Assembly: GCF_020889785.1 (NCBI RefSeq)
Contig: NZ_JACMYK010000002.1
Span: forward strand, 62,001 to 126,000
Reading direction: 5' to 3'
DNA from: Bradyrhizobium acaciae
GTDB taxonomy: Bacteria; Pseudomonadota; Alphaproteobacteria; Rhizobiales; Xanthobacteraceae
DNA length: 64,000 bases
Shown here in pieces: positions 36,834 to 46,784 of this stretch. A program made the translations under genes and the position numbers. The notes under the pieces are model-generated. The model did not search any database and was not told the origin of the DNA. It saw only the letters and a program-made list of their open reading frames with translations. Numbering within the stretch: the first letter of the stretch is position 1; each line of letters opens with the position of its first letter.

Positions 36834-38689
36834 ACCGCTTCGCCGAGTTGCTCGACCGCCTCGCCTACGAGCCCGGCCGCAATAACAAGATCAAGTTGCT
36901 GGTCGGCTATTTCCGCGAGACTGAGGACCCCGACCGCGGCTACGCGCTGGCGGCACTGACCGGCGCGCTGTCGTTCAAGCACGCCAAGCCGGGCTTGATC
37001 CGCGACCTGATCACCGAACGCGCCGACCCGGTGCTGTTCGGTTATTCCTATGACTACGTCGGCGACCTCTCCGAGACGGTTGCGCTGATGTGGCCGAAGG
37101 CGACTGGTGCATCTCACAACGAGTCTTTCCTGGGCCACCCCTCTCCCCAACCCTCCCCCGCAAGGGGGGAGGGAGCCCAACCACCGCGGTCACCTCACAA
37201 CGATGTTGAGATGACTGAAGTTGGTGAGGGACGCACCGGTGGCTGGGTTCCCTCCCCCCTTGCGGGGGAGGGCGAGGGAGAGGGGTACCGCGGGCGAGAT
37301 CGCAGTGAGATTCCACGCACGCACAACAACCCGCCTCCTCCCACGCTGACCGACGTCGTCACAACCCTGCGCACGCTCGGCAAGGCCGAGCTGCCGGCGC
37401 AGCTGGCGCGCTGGCTGGACGAGCTCGACGAGACCGGGCGCTGGGCGTTGCTGAAGCTCGTTACCGGCGCGATGCGGATCGGGATCTCGGCGCGGCTGGC
37501 GAAGACCGCAGCGGCCGCTCTCGGCGACAAAGACCCGCACGAGATCGAGCTGATGTGGCCGGGGCTGTCGCCGCCCTATCTCGAGCTGTTTGCCTGGCTC
37601 GAAGGCCGCGGCGACAAGCCTGTCAACAGCGACCCGACCCCGTTCCGCCCAGTGATGCTGGCGCACGCGGTCGAGGACAGCGATTTCGCCAATCTCGACG
37701 CTGCCGATTTCAGCGCGGAATGGAAGTGGGACGGCATCCGCGTGCAGGCTGTCGCCGGCCGCGATGCGCACGGGCACATCCAGGCGCGGCTCTATTCGCG
37801 CACCGGCGACGACATCACCGGCAGCTTCCCCGACCTGGTGCCATCACTGCACCTGCCCGGCGCGATCGACGGCGAATTGCTGGTGCTGCGCGACGGCCGC
37901 GTGCAGACCTTCAACGTCTTGCAGCAGAGACTTAACCGGAAAGTGGTCTCGCCGAAGCTGATCAAGGAATTCCCGATCCATCTGCGCGCCTACGATTTGC
38001 TGGGCGACGACGAGAACGATCTGCGCGAGCTGCCGTTCACCGAACGCCGCTCACATCTCGAAGCCTTCGTCGCCAAGCTGAACGATCCGCGCATCGACCT
38101 GTCGCCGACCGTGCCGTTCGCAAGCTGGGAAGAACTCGCCGCGGCGCGTGCCGATCCGAAGAGCGCAGGCGCCGGCGACGATGCCGACGCGGTCGAGGGC
38201 GTGATGCTGAAGCGGCGCGACGCACCCTATCTGCCCGGACGGCCGAAAGGCCCGTGGTGGAAATGGAAGCGCGATCCGCACATCATCGACGCGGTGCTGA
38301 TGTATGCCCAGCGCGGCCACGGCAAACGCTCGTCCTATTATTCCGACTATACATTCGGGGTCTGGACCCGTGGCGAGGCCGGCGACGAGCTGGTGCCGGT
38401 CGGCAAGGCCTATTTCGGTTTCACCGACGAGGAGCTGCTGCAGATCGACCGCTTCGTCCGCCGCAACACCACCGAGAAATTCGGGCCGGTGCGGCACGTC
38501 GTGCATGAAGCGGATCAGGGGTTGGTGCTGGAAGTCGCCTTCGAAGGCCTGCAGCGCTCGTCGCGGCACAAATCCGGCGTCGCGATGCGCTTTCCCCGCA
38601 TCAGCCGGCTGCGCTGGGACAAGCCGCCGCGCGAAGCCGATCGGCTGGAGACACTTGAACGGATGTTAATCTCCATGACAGGAAGTTAA
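36830..38689 (+). CDS. ATP-dependent DNA ligase of the ligase-associated repair set, with in-frame repeat insertion
   Basis: 619 residues. The N-terminal ligase domain begins NRFAELLDRLAYEPGRNNK; the nucleotidyl-transfer lysine is in AEWKWDGIRVQAV, followed by the IDGELLVLRDG and EGVMLKRRDAPY motifs and KWKRDPHIIDAVLMYAQ of the OB domain. It seals nicks using ATP; homologues are annotated as cisplatin damage response ligases. Residues about 95-165 are Pro/Gly-rich and come from a palindromic repeat at 37135-37287 placed between MWPKATGA and TLTDVVTTLRTL. Without it the length would be close to the family norm of about 540. Confidence 0.92.
   Translation: MNRFAELLDRLAYEPGRNNKIKLLVGYFRETEDPDRGYALAALTGALSFKHAKPGLIRDLITERADPVLFGYSYDYVGDLSETVALMWPKATGASHNESFLGHPSPQPSPARGEGAQPPRSPHNDVEMTEVGEGRTGGWVPSPLAGEGEGEGYRGRDRSEIPRTHNNPPPPTLTDVVTTLRTLGKAELPAQLARWLDELDETGRWALLKLVTGAMRIGISARLAKTAAAALGDKDPHEIELMWPGLSPPYLELFAWLEGRGDKPVNSDPTPFRPVMLAHAVEDSDFANLDAADFSAEWKWDGIRVQAVAGRDAHGHIQARLYSRTGDDITGSFPDLVPSLHLPGAIDGELLVLRDGRVQTFNVLQQRLNRKVVSPKLIKEFPIHLRAYDLLGDDENDLRELPFTERRSHLEAFVAKLNDPRIDLSPTVPFASWEELAAARADPKSAGAGDDADAVEGVMLKRRDAPYLPGRPKGPWWKWKRDPHIIDAVLMYAQRGHGKRSSYYSDYTFGVWTRGEAGDELVPVGKAYFGFTDEELLQIDRFVRRNTTEKFGPVRHVVHEADQGLVLEVAFEGLQRSSRHKSGVAMRFPRISRLRWDKPPREADRLETLERMLISMTGS
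37135..37287 (+). repeat. Palindromic repeat inserted in frame within the ligase gene
   Basis: 153 bases, exactly 51 codons between the chosen ends. A 23-base arm at 37151-37173 is mirrored perfectly at 37250-37272; outside the arms CCCCTCTCCCC (left) answers GAGAGGGG (right). It encodes SPQPSPARGEGA and later PSPLAGEGEGEG. The first arm has the same orientation and reading frame as in the helicase gene. Confidence 0.88.
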
Positions 38690-38783
38690 ACCCGCAAGCC
38701 GCATGGCAGCCATTGATCGCGCCCCGCGGGTTTCCCATGTGCTCCGCCGTGACCTATAATGCGGGCGATTCCGCCAGGAGATC

Positions 38784-39092
38784 ATGATGCCAGACAACAT
38801 CCGAGACTTGCCGGCCGGGCACAGTGACGGCCTGTACCGCTTTCTCGGCGGCTCGCCGCTGTCGGTGGCGTTCCGGCTGATCCTGCTCTCGATCCTGGTC
38901 GGCGTCGTGCTCGCCGCGATAGGCCTCGACCCGTGGAACATTCTCCATAGCATCCGCAGGCTGTTCCAGAGCATCTGGGATTTCGGCTTCGACGCGATCA
39001 ACTGGGCCTGGCGCTATTTCCTGCTCGGCGCCGTGATCGTGATCCCGATCTGGCTGCTGTCGCGGCTGTTCGGCGCGCCGCGCGGCCGGTGA
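38784..39092 (+). CDS. DUF6460-type small membrane protein
   Basis: 102 residues. After GLYRFLGGSPLSVAFRLILLS come two membrane helices (about 31-47 and 75-95) separated by DPWNILHSIRRLFQSIWDFGFDAI. The arrangement matches what I recall of DUF6460 proteins, whose function is not known. AGGAGA precedes two adjacent ATGs at 38784 and 38787. It may share a transcript with the following MBL-fold gene, which starts 22 bases later. Confidence 0.8.
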   Translation: MMPDNIRDLPAGHSDGLYRFLGGSPLSVAFRLILLSILVGVVLAAIGLDPWNILHSIRRLFQSIWDFGFDAINWAWRYFLLGAVIVIPIWLLSRLFGAPRGR

Positions 39093-39114
39093 TCCAAGGG
39101 AAGGCCCGCAGCCG

Positions 39115-39849
39115 ATGCAATTGCAATTTGTCGGCTGCGGCGATGCATTCGGCTCCGGCGGCCGGTTCAACACCTGCTTCCATGTCACCGGCGCGAGCGC
39201 CAATTTCCTGATCGACTGCGGCGCGTCCTCACTCCCGGCGCTGAAGCGGCTCGAGATCGATCGCAACGCGATCGACCTGATCCTGATCACGCATTTCCAC
39301 GGCGATCACTTTGCCGGGCTGCCGTTCTTCCTGCTCGATGCGCAGTTCTCCCGCCGCACCCGGCCGCTGGTGATCGCAGGTCCTGAAGGCATCGAAACGA
39401 AACTGCCTGCGGTGATGGAGGTGATGTTCGAGCATTCCTCCAGGACCAAGCAGCGCTTCGATCTGTCCGTCGTCACGCTCGCCGCGCAGGAACCATGCAG
39501 CTTTGGCGAGGTGACGGTGACGCCGTATCCTGTCGTGCACGGCGAATCCGGCGGACCGTTCCTCGCCTATCGCATCGAGGCGGAAGGTTGCGTCGTCAGC
39601 TACAGCGCCGACACCGAGTGGAGCGACGCGCTGATCCCGGCGGCGCGGGACGCCGACCTCTTCATCGCCGAAGCCTATACCTACGACAAGCTGGTCAAGA
39701 ACCATCTCAGCCTGAAAACACTGGAAGCGCGTTTGCCAGCGATCAACGCCAAGCGCGTGGTGCTGACCCACATGAGCGACGACATGCTCGGCCGCGTCGA
39801 CGAGCTGCCTTACACGGCAGCAAGCGACGGCATGGTCGTGGTGTTCTGA
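39115..39849 (+). CDS. RNase Z-like MBL-fold metallohydrolase
   Basis: 244 residues. The zinc motif THFHGDHFAGLPFFLLD (HxHxDH), a later VVHGESGGPFLAYRI and SYSADTEWS, and THMSDDM fit the ElaC/RNase Z-like branch of the metallo-beta-lactamase superfamily. Small phosphodiesterases or hydrolases of unknown substrate belong here; tRNA 3' processing is not assured because the exosite arm is not obvious. Purine-rich AAGGGAAGG precedes the ATG. Confidence 0.85.
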   Translation: MQLQFVGCGDAFGSGGRFNTCFHVTGASANFLIDCGASSLPALKRLEIDRNAIDLILITHFHGDHFAGLPFFLLDAQFSRRTRPLVIAGPEGIETKLPAVMEVMFEHSSRTKQRFDLSVVTLAAQEPCSFGEVTVTPYPVVHGESGGPFLAYRIEAEGCVVSYSADTEWSDALIPAARDADLFIAEAYTYDKLVKNHLSLKTLEARLPAINAKRVVLTHMSDDMLGRVDELPYTAASDGMVVVF

Positions 39850-39969
39850 CGATGCAATTGCTTCGCGGGCTGCCCAGCCCCCTCGCCACCGCATTGCTCT
39901 GAGAACAATTCGAGCATGGCAGCGCCACCGACGACGCGATAAAATCGGACGTTCCTCACAATTGTAGCC

Positions 39970-41292
39970 ATGCACGCCCCCGTTCACCAGAAGATCACGA
40001 GCCGCCAGGTTTTCGCCATCGCCGGCCCCGCGATGGTCGCCAATTTGACCACGCCGCTGATCGGCATCGTCTCGACCACCGCGATCGGCCGGCTCGACGA
40101 TGCCGCGCTGCTCGGAGGCGTGGCGATGGCCTCGGTGATCTTCGACTGCCTGTTCTGGCTGTTCGCCTTCCTGCGCATGAGCACGCTGGCCTTCACCGCG
40201 CAGGCGCAGGGCGCCGGCGAGCCTCAAGAGTTCGCTCCGATCCTGGTGCGCGGCTTCATCGTCGCCGGCCTGATCGGCGCGGCGCTGATCGCGCTGCAGG
40301 TGCCGCTCGCCGCAATCACGTTCCAGCTGATGGGCGGCAGCGAGGGCGTCACGCGTGCGGCCAAGAACTACTTCATGATCCGGATCTGGTCGGCGCCGCT
40401 GGCGCTCGCCAACTACGTCATCCTGGGCTGGCTGGTCGGCCAGGCGCGCGCCAATCTGGCGCTGGCGCTGCAGATCGTGATCAACATCATCAACATGATC
40501 GCAACCGTGCTGCTGGTGCAGGCCTATGGCGCCGGCATTGCCGGCGCCGCAATCGCCGCCGCGCTCGCCGAGACCACCGGCTTCGTTGCCGGCATCGCCG
40601 TGGCGTGGCGGATCTCGCAAGGCGGCTTTGCGGTTCCAGCGGCCACGCTGTTCGATCGCGCCAAGCTGACGCGCATGCTGGCGGTCAACCGCGACATCAT
40701 GATCCGCACCGCGGCGCTGATCGTCGTGTTCCTGTTCTTCACCGCCAAAGGCGCGCGCGAAGGCGACGTGACCTTGGCGGCGAATTCGGTGCTGAACAAT
40801 TTCCTGCTGGTCAGCGCCTTCTTCCTCGACGGCCTCGCCAACGCCGCCCAGCAGCTGTGCGGCCGCGCTTTCGGCGCGCGCGACGGACGCGGCTTCGCCG
40901 ATTCGACCCGGCTGGTGCTGCTGTGGGGCACAGGCTTCGCGCTGGTCGTATCGGTGCTGTTCGCGTTGTTCGGACCGGCGCTGATCAATTTGATGACGAC
41001 CAGCGAGGACGTGCGCCGCTACGCGCGCGAGTTCCTGGTGTTCGTGATCCTGGCCCCTCTGCCCGGCGTGTTCGCGTTCGGCTTCGATGGCATCTATGTC
41101 GGCGCGACCTGGGCGCGCGAGATGCGCAATTTGATGCTGGCCTCGCTCGCGATGTTCCTCGCCACCTGGTGGGTGCTGAGCGGATACGGCAACACCGGCC
41201 TGTGGATCGCGCTGCTCGGCTTCTATGTCGCGCGCGGTGGCTTGCAGGGCCTGCGCTATCCGGCGCTGCTGAAGAAGTCATTCAAATCGTAG
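39970..41292 (+). CDS. MATE family efflux transporter (DinF-like)
   Basis: 440 residues with about twelve membrane helices. QVFAIAGPAMVANLTTPLIG and TTAIGRLDDAALLGGVAMAS at the start, and NSVLNNFLLVSAFFLDGLAN in the second half, are typical of the MATE DinF branch. It would export cationic or other toxic compounds using an ion gradient. It stands alone between an RNase Z-like gene and a family B repeat. Confidence 0.9.
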   Translation: MHAPVHQKITSRQVFAIAGPAMVANLTTPLIGIVSTTAIGRLDDAALLGGVAMASVIFDCLFWLFAFLRMSTLAFTAQAQGAGEPQEFAPILVRGFIVAGLIGAALIALQVPLAAITFQLMGGSEGVTRAAKNYFMIRIWSAPLALANYVILGWLVGQARANLALALQIVINIINMIATVLLVQAYGAGIAGAAIAAALAETTGFVAGIAVAWRISQGGFAVPAATLFDRAKLTRMLAVNRDIMIRTAALIVVFLFFTAKGAREGDVTLAANSVLNNFLLVSAFFLDGLANAAQQLCGRAFGARDGRGFADSTRLVLLWGTGFALVVSVLFALFGPALINLMTTSEDVRRYAREFLVFVILAPLPGVFAFGFDGIYVGATWAREMRNLMLASLAMFLATWWVLSGYGNTGLWIALLGFYVARGGLQGLRYPALLKKSFKS

Positions 41293-41340
41293 ATTCGTAG
41301 ATGGGGTAACGGGCCCCGGATGGAGCGACACCCTACTCCC

Positions 41341-41480
41341 TCGCCCCACTCTTGCGGGGAGAGGGTTGGGGTGAGGGGCTGTTCCCACGAAGGAGGTGGG
41401 AGTCGAATATGCGGAAGCTCCCCCTCACCCGGATCGCATCTGGGATGCGATCCGACCTCTCCCCGCAAGCGGGGCGAGGT
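41341..41480. repeat. Dispersed GC-rich inverted repeat, family B
   Basis: Begins TCGCCCCACTCTTGCGGGGA and ends CCTCTCCCCGCAAGCGGGGC GA, with GGATCGCATCTGGGATGCG inside. It sits between the convergent MATE and pyrD genes. Confidence 0.87.
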
Positions 41481-41490
41481 GACTTGCAAC

Positions 41491-42588
41491 CTACCGCACC
41501 GGCCAATCCTCGGCCGTGATGGTCGCGGCATCGGCGCCGACTATTTCCGACAGCGAGTCGCGGCCGGTGCGCAGCAAGGTCGAGGACAGGTCGCGCTTGA
41601 TGTCGTCGACCAGGCCGATGCCCTTGTAGACCAGCGAAGAGTAGAGCTGGATCAGGCTGGCCCCGGCGCGGATCTTGGTCAGCGCCGCGCCACCGGAGTC
41701 GATGCCGCCGACGCCGATCAGCGGAAACGCGCCTTCGACGCGGACATAGGTTTCGGCCACCATGCGCGTCGACAGCCGGTACAGCGGACGGCCCGACAGA
41801 CCGCCCTGCTCCTTGGCGCGGATGTCCTCGCGCAAGGTCGACGGACGCGCCAGCGTGGTGTTGGCGACGATCATGCCGTCGACGCGCCGCGAGCGCGCGA
41901 TGTGCACGACGTCGTCGAGCTCGGCGAGACTCAGGTCCGGCGCGATCTTGAGCAGCACCGGCGAGTCGCCCGCGTTCTTGCGCACGCGCTCACGGGTATC
42001 GATCACCCGCGCCAGCAGATCGTCGAGCGCCGCCGATTGCTGCAGATTGCGCAGGCCCGGCGTGTTCGGCGAGGAGACATTGACGGTGAAATAGCTCGCA
42101 ACCGGCGCAAAGGTCTCGATCAGCTTCACATAATCGGCGACGCGGTCGGAAGAATCCTTGTTGGCCCCGACATTGACGCCAACGATGCCGGCGGCGCCGC
42201 CGCGCGCGGCGAGCCGGCGCAGCACGGCATCCGCGCCGTCATTGTTGAAGCCCATGCGGTTGATCACGGCCTCGTCGCGCTCCAGGCGAAACAACCGCGG
42301 CCGCGGGTTGCCGGCCTGCGGCTTCGGCGTCACCGAGCCGATCTCGACAAAGCCGAAACCAAGCCGCAGCAGCGCGTCCGGCACCTCGGCGCTCTTGTCA
42401 AATCCCGCCGCCATGCCGATCGGGTTCGGGAAGTTCAGTCCGAAGGCGCGCACCGCGAGCTTGGGATCATCCACCCGTTGCCGGATCGGCGGCAACAGCT
42501 TGAGGCCCTGGATCGCCATGCGATGGGCATCTTCCGGATCGAACCAGCGCAGCAGCGGCAGCGAGAAGGCGTCGAAGGCACGGATCAC
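41491..42588 (-). CDS. pyrD: Dihydroorotate dehydrogenase (quinone), class 2
   Basis: 365 residues. It oxidises dihydroorotate to orotate in pyrimidine synthesis, passing electrons to quinone at the inner membrane. Residues 1-45 form the membrane-associating helices of class 2 enzymes (LLRWFDPEDAHRMAIQGLKL). FGLNFPNPIGMAAGFDKSAEV, NRMGFNNDG, NVSSPNTPGLRNLQ with the catalytic serine, and VGGIDSGGAALTKI (FMN phosphate site) follow. The DUF952 gene stop overlaps its start by 4 bases. Confidence 0.96.
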   Translation of the reverse strand: MIRAFDAFSLPLLRWFDPEDAHRMAIQGLKLLPPIRQRVDDPKLAVRAFGLNFPNPIGMAAGFDKSAEVPDALLRLGFGFVEIGSVTPKPQAGNPRPRLFRLERDEAVINRMGFNNDGADAVLRRLAARGGAAGIVGVNVGANKDSSDRVADYVKLIETFAPVASYFTVNVSSPNTPGLRNLQQSAALDDLLARVIDTRERVRKNAGDSPVLLKIAPDLSLAELDDVVHIARSRRVDGMIVANTTLARPSTLREDIRAKEQGGLSGRPLYRLSTRMVAETYVRVEGAFPLIGVGGIDSGGAALTKIRAGASLIQLYSSLVYKGIGLVDDIKRDLSSTLLRTGRDSLSEIVGADAATITAEDWPVR

Positions 42589-42929
42589 GGCTTGAGCTCC
42601 GGAATGTCGTGGCCACCGTCGGAGCGCGCGCGCAGGGTGAGGATCTCGGTGACCGCGCCCAGGTCGAGTTCGCCATAGAGATGCGGGAACAGCTCGTCAT
42701 TGCGCGACCGCTCCCAGCGCAGGGCGTCGCCCAGCGCATCGGCATCGACCGCGACCAGGAACAGGCCGGTTTGCCCGTGGTAGTGCTTGCGCGCGGTCTC
42801 GGCCACCTGGGCGGCGGTGGAAAAATGGATGAAGCCGTCGCGATTGTCGTCCGCACTGCCCCGGTACACGCCCTGCCGCTCGGCCTCGCGCCAGGCCGAA
42901 GCGGGGGTGATTTTGTAGATCATAGGCAC
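42585..42929 (-). CDS. DUF952 family protein
   Basis: 114 residues. MIYKITPASAWREAERQGVY, DGFIHFSTAAQVAETARKHY and ELFPHLYGELDLGAV match DUF952, a small family of unknown function related to glutathione S-transferase-associated or ADP-ribosyl-like folds only by proposal. The GTG at 42929 follows GGAAGG; an ATG at 42923 is also possible. It is coupled to pyrD by a 4-base overlap. Confidence 0.87.
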   Translation of the reverse strand: MPMIYKITPASAWREAERQGVYRGSADDNRDGFIHFSTAAQVAETARKHYHGQTGLFLVAVDADALGDALRWERSRNDELFPHLYGELDLGAVTEILTLRARSDGGHDIPELKP

Positions 42930-43128
42930 GGCCCGGCCTTCCCTTTTGTCCTTGAGTCTCTTGGGGTTTTATCCGGATTTGAGGGGAAATGCCCCAGACG
43001 CCATGTGGCGAGCGAGGGACCGTATCGGCGGCAGCCGCGCAACTCAAGCGGTGCCGGGACAGATCCGGCGGCAGATTTGCGAAAATCGAAGTTTCAGGCA
43101 ATAATTCCTACCATCCGGGGTGTCCTCG

Positions 43129-43782
43129 ATGGCCAAACAGCCCAAAGCCGCGCGACCGCTGACCCACGCCCAGGTCTGGGCCGCGATCGACCGGCTCGCC
43201 GAACGCGCCGGCCTGTCACCGTCCGGCCTCGCCAAGCAGTCCGGTCTCGATCCCACCACCTTCAACAAGTCCAAGCGCGTGACCGGCGACGGCCGCGAGC
43301 GCTGGCCTTCGACCGAATCGCTCTCCAAGGCGCTGGCCGCGAGCAATGCCGGCATGGAGACGTTCGTGCAGCTGCTCGGCGATGGCCCGCGCGCCGGCCA
43401 ATCAGTGCCGTTGCTCGGCTTCGCCCAAGCCGGCGCCGGCGGCTATTTCGACGACTCTGGCTTTCCCGCCGGCAAGGGCTGGGATGAGGTGGCGCTGCCG
43501 GCGACAACCGACGAGCACGCCTATGCGCTGGAGATCGAGGGCGACTCGATGAAGCCGGCCTATCGCGAAGGCGACATCATCGTGGTGTCACCGGCGACCG
43601 CGATCCGCCGCGGCGACCGCGTCGTGGTGCGCACCACCGGTGGCGAGGTGATGGTGAAGGAATTGAAGCGCCGCACCGGCAAGGTGCTGGAGCTCGCCTC
43701 GCTCAATCCGGAGCATCCCGACCGCCTGCTCGATACTGAGGAGGTCACATGGATCGCGCGCGTCGTGTGGGCGAGCCAGTAG
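43129..43782 (+). CDS. S24-family HTH repressor-like protein
   Basis: 217 residues. An N-terminal DNA-binding part (LTHAQVWAAIDRLAERAGLS, GLAKQSGLDPTTFNKSKR) is joined to an S24/LexA-like peptidase domain with the serine in EIEGDSMKPAYREGD and the lysine in EVMVKELKRR. Proteins of this type resemble phage repressors able to self-cleave, but no phage genes are nearby. GGGGTG precedes the ATG at 43129; a GTG at 43120 is in frame. It is divergent from the DUF952-pyrD pair. Confidence 0.88.
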   Translation: MAKQPKAARPLTHAQVWAAIDRLAERAGLSPSGLAKQSGLDPTTFNKSKRVTGDGRERWPSTESLSKALAASNAGMETFVQLLGDGPRAGQSVPLLGFAQAGAGGYFDDSGFPAGKGWDEVALPATTDEHAYALEIEGDSMKPAYREGDIIVVSPATAIRRGDRVVVRTTGGEVMVKELKRRTGKVLELASLNPEHPDRLLDTEEVTWIARVVWASQ

Positions 43783-43810
43783 CTGAGCGAGTCGCCGACC
43801 GCAACAACGG

Positions 43811-43932
43811 TGTCGTCCCGGCGAAAGCCGGGACCCAACCACCGACGATCGTTGCTGCACCACGCTGGGGCCACAGCGCGCTTCAACAACTCAACCCTGT
43901 GGTTATGGGTCCCTGCTTTCGCAGGGACGACA
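43811..43932. repeat. Dispersed inverted repeat, family A
   Basis: Starts TGTCGTCCCGGCGAAAGCCG, with GGGACCCAACC near the left and CTGTGGTTATGGGTCCC near the right, ending GGGACGACA. It lies between the convergent S24 and class II aldolase genes. Compared with 6125-6248 the left arm has G for T in the hairpin with a compensating change, so pairing is kept. Confidence 0.87.
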
Positions 43933-43961
43933 GGGGAAGTTGTAGTGCCGTCCGAGCCTCC

Positions 43962-44753
43962 TTACGTCGCGTAGTCCGGCTCCTTGCGGTCCAGCATACG
44001 CTTCAGCGCATCGAAATGCCGCTGCGCCGGGGATGGACCGTTGTAGAGATGGTCGTCGCGGAAATCGCGCTTGGTCTTCTCCACCACAGGCTGCGGCAAT
44101 TGCTTCAGCGGCTGCCGGGTCCACATCGCATAGATCTGCACCTGCGCGGCGCGCTCGATGTAATAGAGCCGGTCATAGGCATCCGCGACCGTCTCGCCGA
44201 CGGTCGAGATGCCGTGGTTGGCCATGAACAGGATGGTCTTGTTGCCGATCACCTTGGCGAGCCGTGCGCCTTCCTCGGGATCGAGCGCAGGGCCGGTGTA
44301 GAGATCGTCATAGGCGATCGCCTCCGACAGCCCGACCTCGGTCTGGCCGATCTCCTTGATGCGCGGATCCTCGAGCCGCGTCAGCGCGCTCGCATACGGC
44401 ATGTGGGTGTGGAACACCGCCTTGGCCTGCGGCAACGCCTTGTGGATCGGCGCATGGATGCAGAAGCAGGAGCGCTCGACCTCACCCTCGCCGCGCTTCA
44501 CCTCGGCATCGTCGATGCCGACCTCCATGAAGGACGACGCGGTGACTTCCGACCAGTGCATGCCGAACGGGATCTGGTAATAGCGATCGGTGCGGCCGGG
44601 CACCACGAAGGTGAGATGGTTGAAGATGCCTTCCGAAAAGCCATGGATGTAGGCGAGCCGATGCGCCGCCGCGAGATCGACCCGCGCCTGCCATTCCTCG
44701 GCGCTCGAACTGTCCTGCAGCGATGTCGGCGAAACCCTGAACTGCATGCGCAT
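43962..44753 (-). CDS. Class II aldolase/adducin family protein
   Basis: 263 residues. The family core: LAYIHGFSEGIFNHLTFVVPG, then CIHAPIHKALPQAKAVFHTHMPYASAL with the zinc-binding HxH, and the third histidine region LFMANHGISTVGETVADAYDRLYYIER. Such enzymes act on sugar phosphates or hydroxy acids by retro-aldol or decarboxylation chemistry. No neighbour points to a substrate. Confidence 0.9.
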   Translation of the reverse strand: MRMQFRVSPTSLQDSSSAEEWQARVDLAAAHRLAYIHGFSEGIFNHLTFVVPGRTDRYYQIPFGMHWSEVTASSFMEVGIDDAEVKRGEGEVERSCFCIHAPIHKALPQAKAVFHTHMPYASALTRLEDPRIKEIGQTEVGLSEAIAYDDLYTGPALDPEEGARLAKVIGNKTILFMANHGISTVGETVADAYDRLYYIERAAQVQIYAMWTRQPLKQLPQPVVEKTKRDFRDDHLYNGPSPAQRHFDALKRMLDRKEPDYAT

Positions 44754-44904
44754 GCTCCCATCTGTGCCGGCCTCTCTGCGGAGGCCGTGCTGATTTTATG
44801 GGAGCGAGTTTAGCGCAATCCCGCTCGAACCCTCGCTGAAATTGGGGCAGGACTGCCATCCGCTTTTGCGGCTCTTTGTCCCTCCCCTTGGGAGGGATCG
44901 AAGC

Positions 44905-46548
<1,644 letters not shown>

Positions 46549-46626
46549 TCAGGCTTTCTCCAAAAAGGCCGCGAAAACTAACGCTTTCGCGGCAAAATGC
46601 AAAACGACGGCAGCGGTGCCTGCTCC

Positions 46627-46770
46627 CTCGCCCCGCCCTTGCGGGGAGAGGGTTGGGGTGAGGGGCTCGATCCGCATCAACGGCAAGAGCCTGAATCGCG
46701 GCGAGTCCCCCTCACCCGGTATTCTAGCTGCGCTTGAATTCCGACCTCTCCCCGCAGGCGGGGCGAGGTG
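46627..46770. repeat. Dispersed GC-rich inverted repeat, family B
   Basis: Begins CTCGCCCCGCCCTTGCGGGG and ends CCTCTCCCCGCAGGCGGGGC GAGGTG. It occupies the gap between the start of lysK and the stop of the solute-binding protein gene. Confidence 0.87.
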
Positions 46771-46784
46771 AAGACACTCGTTCC

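Noticed and set aside
43129..43782. Prophage at the S24 repressor-like gene
   Set aside because: No integrase, structural or lysis genes nearby; the neighbours are pyrD and aldolase.
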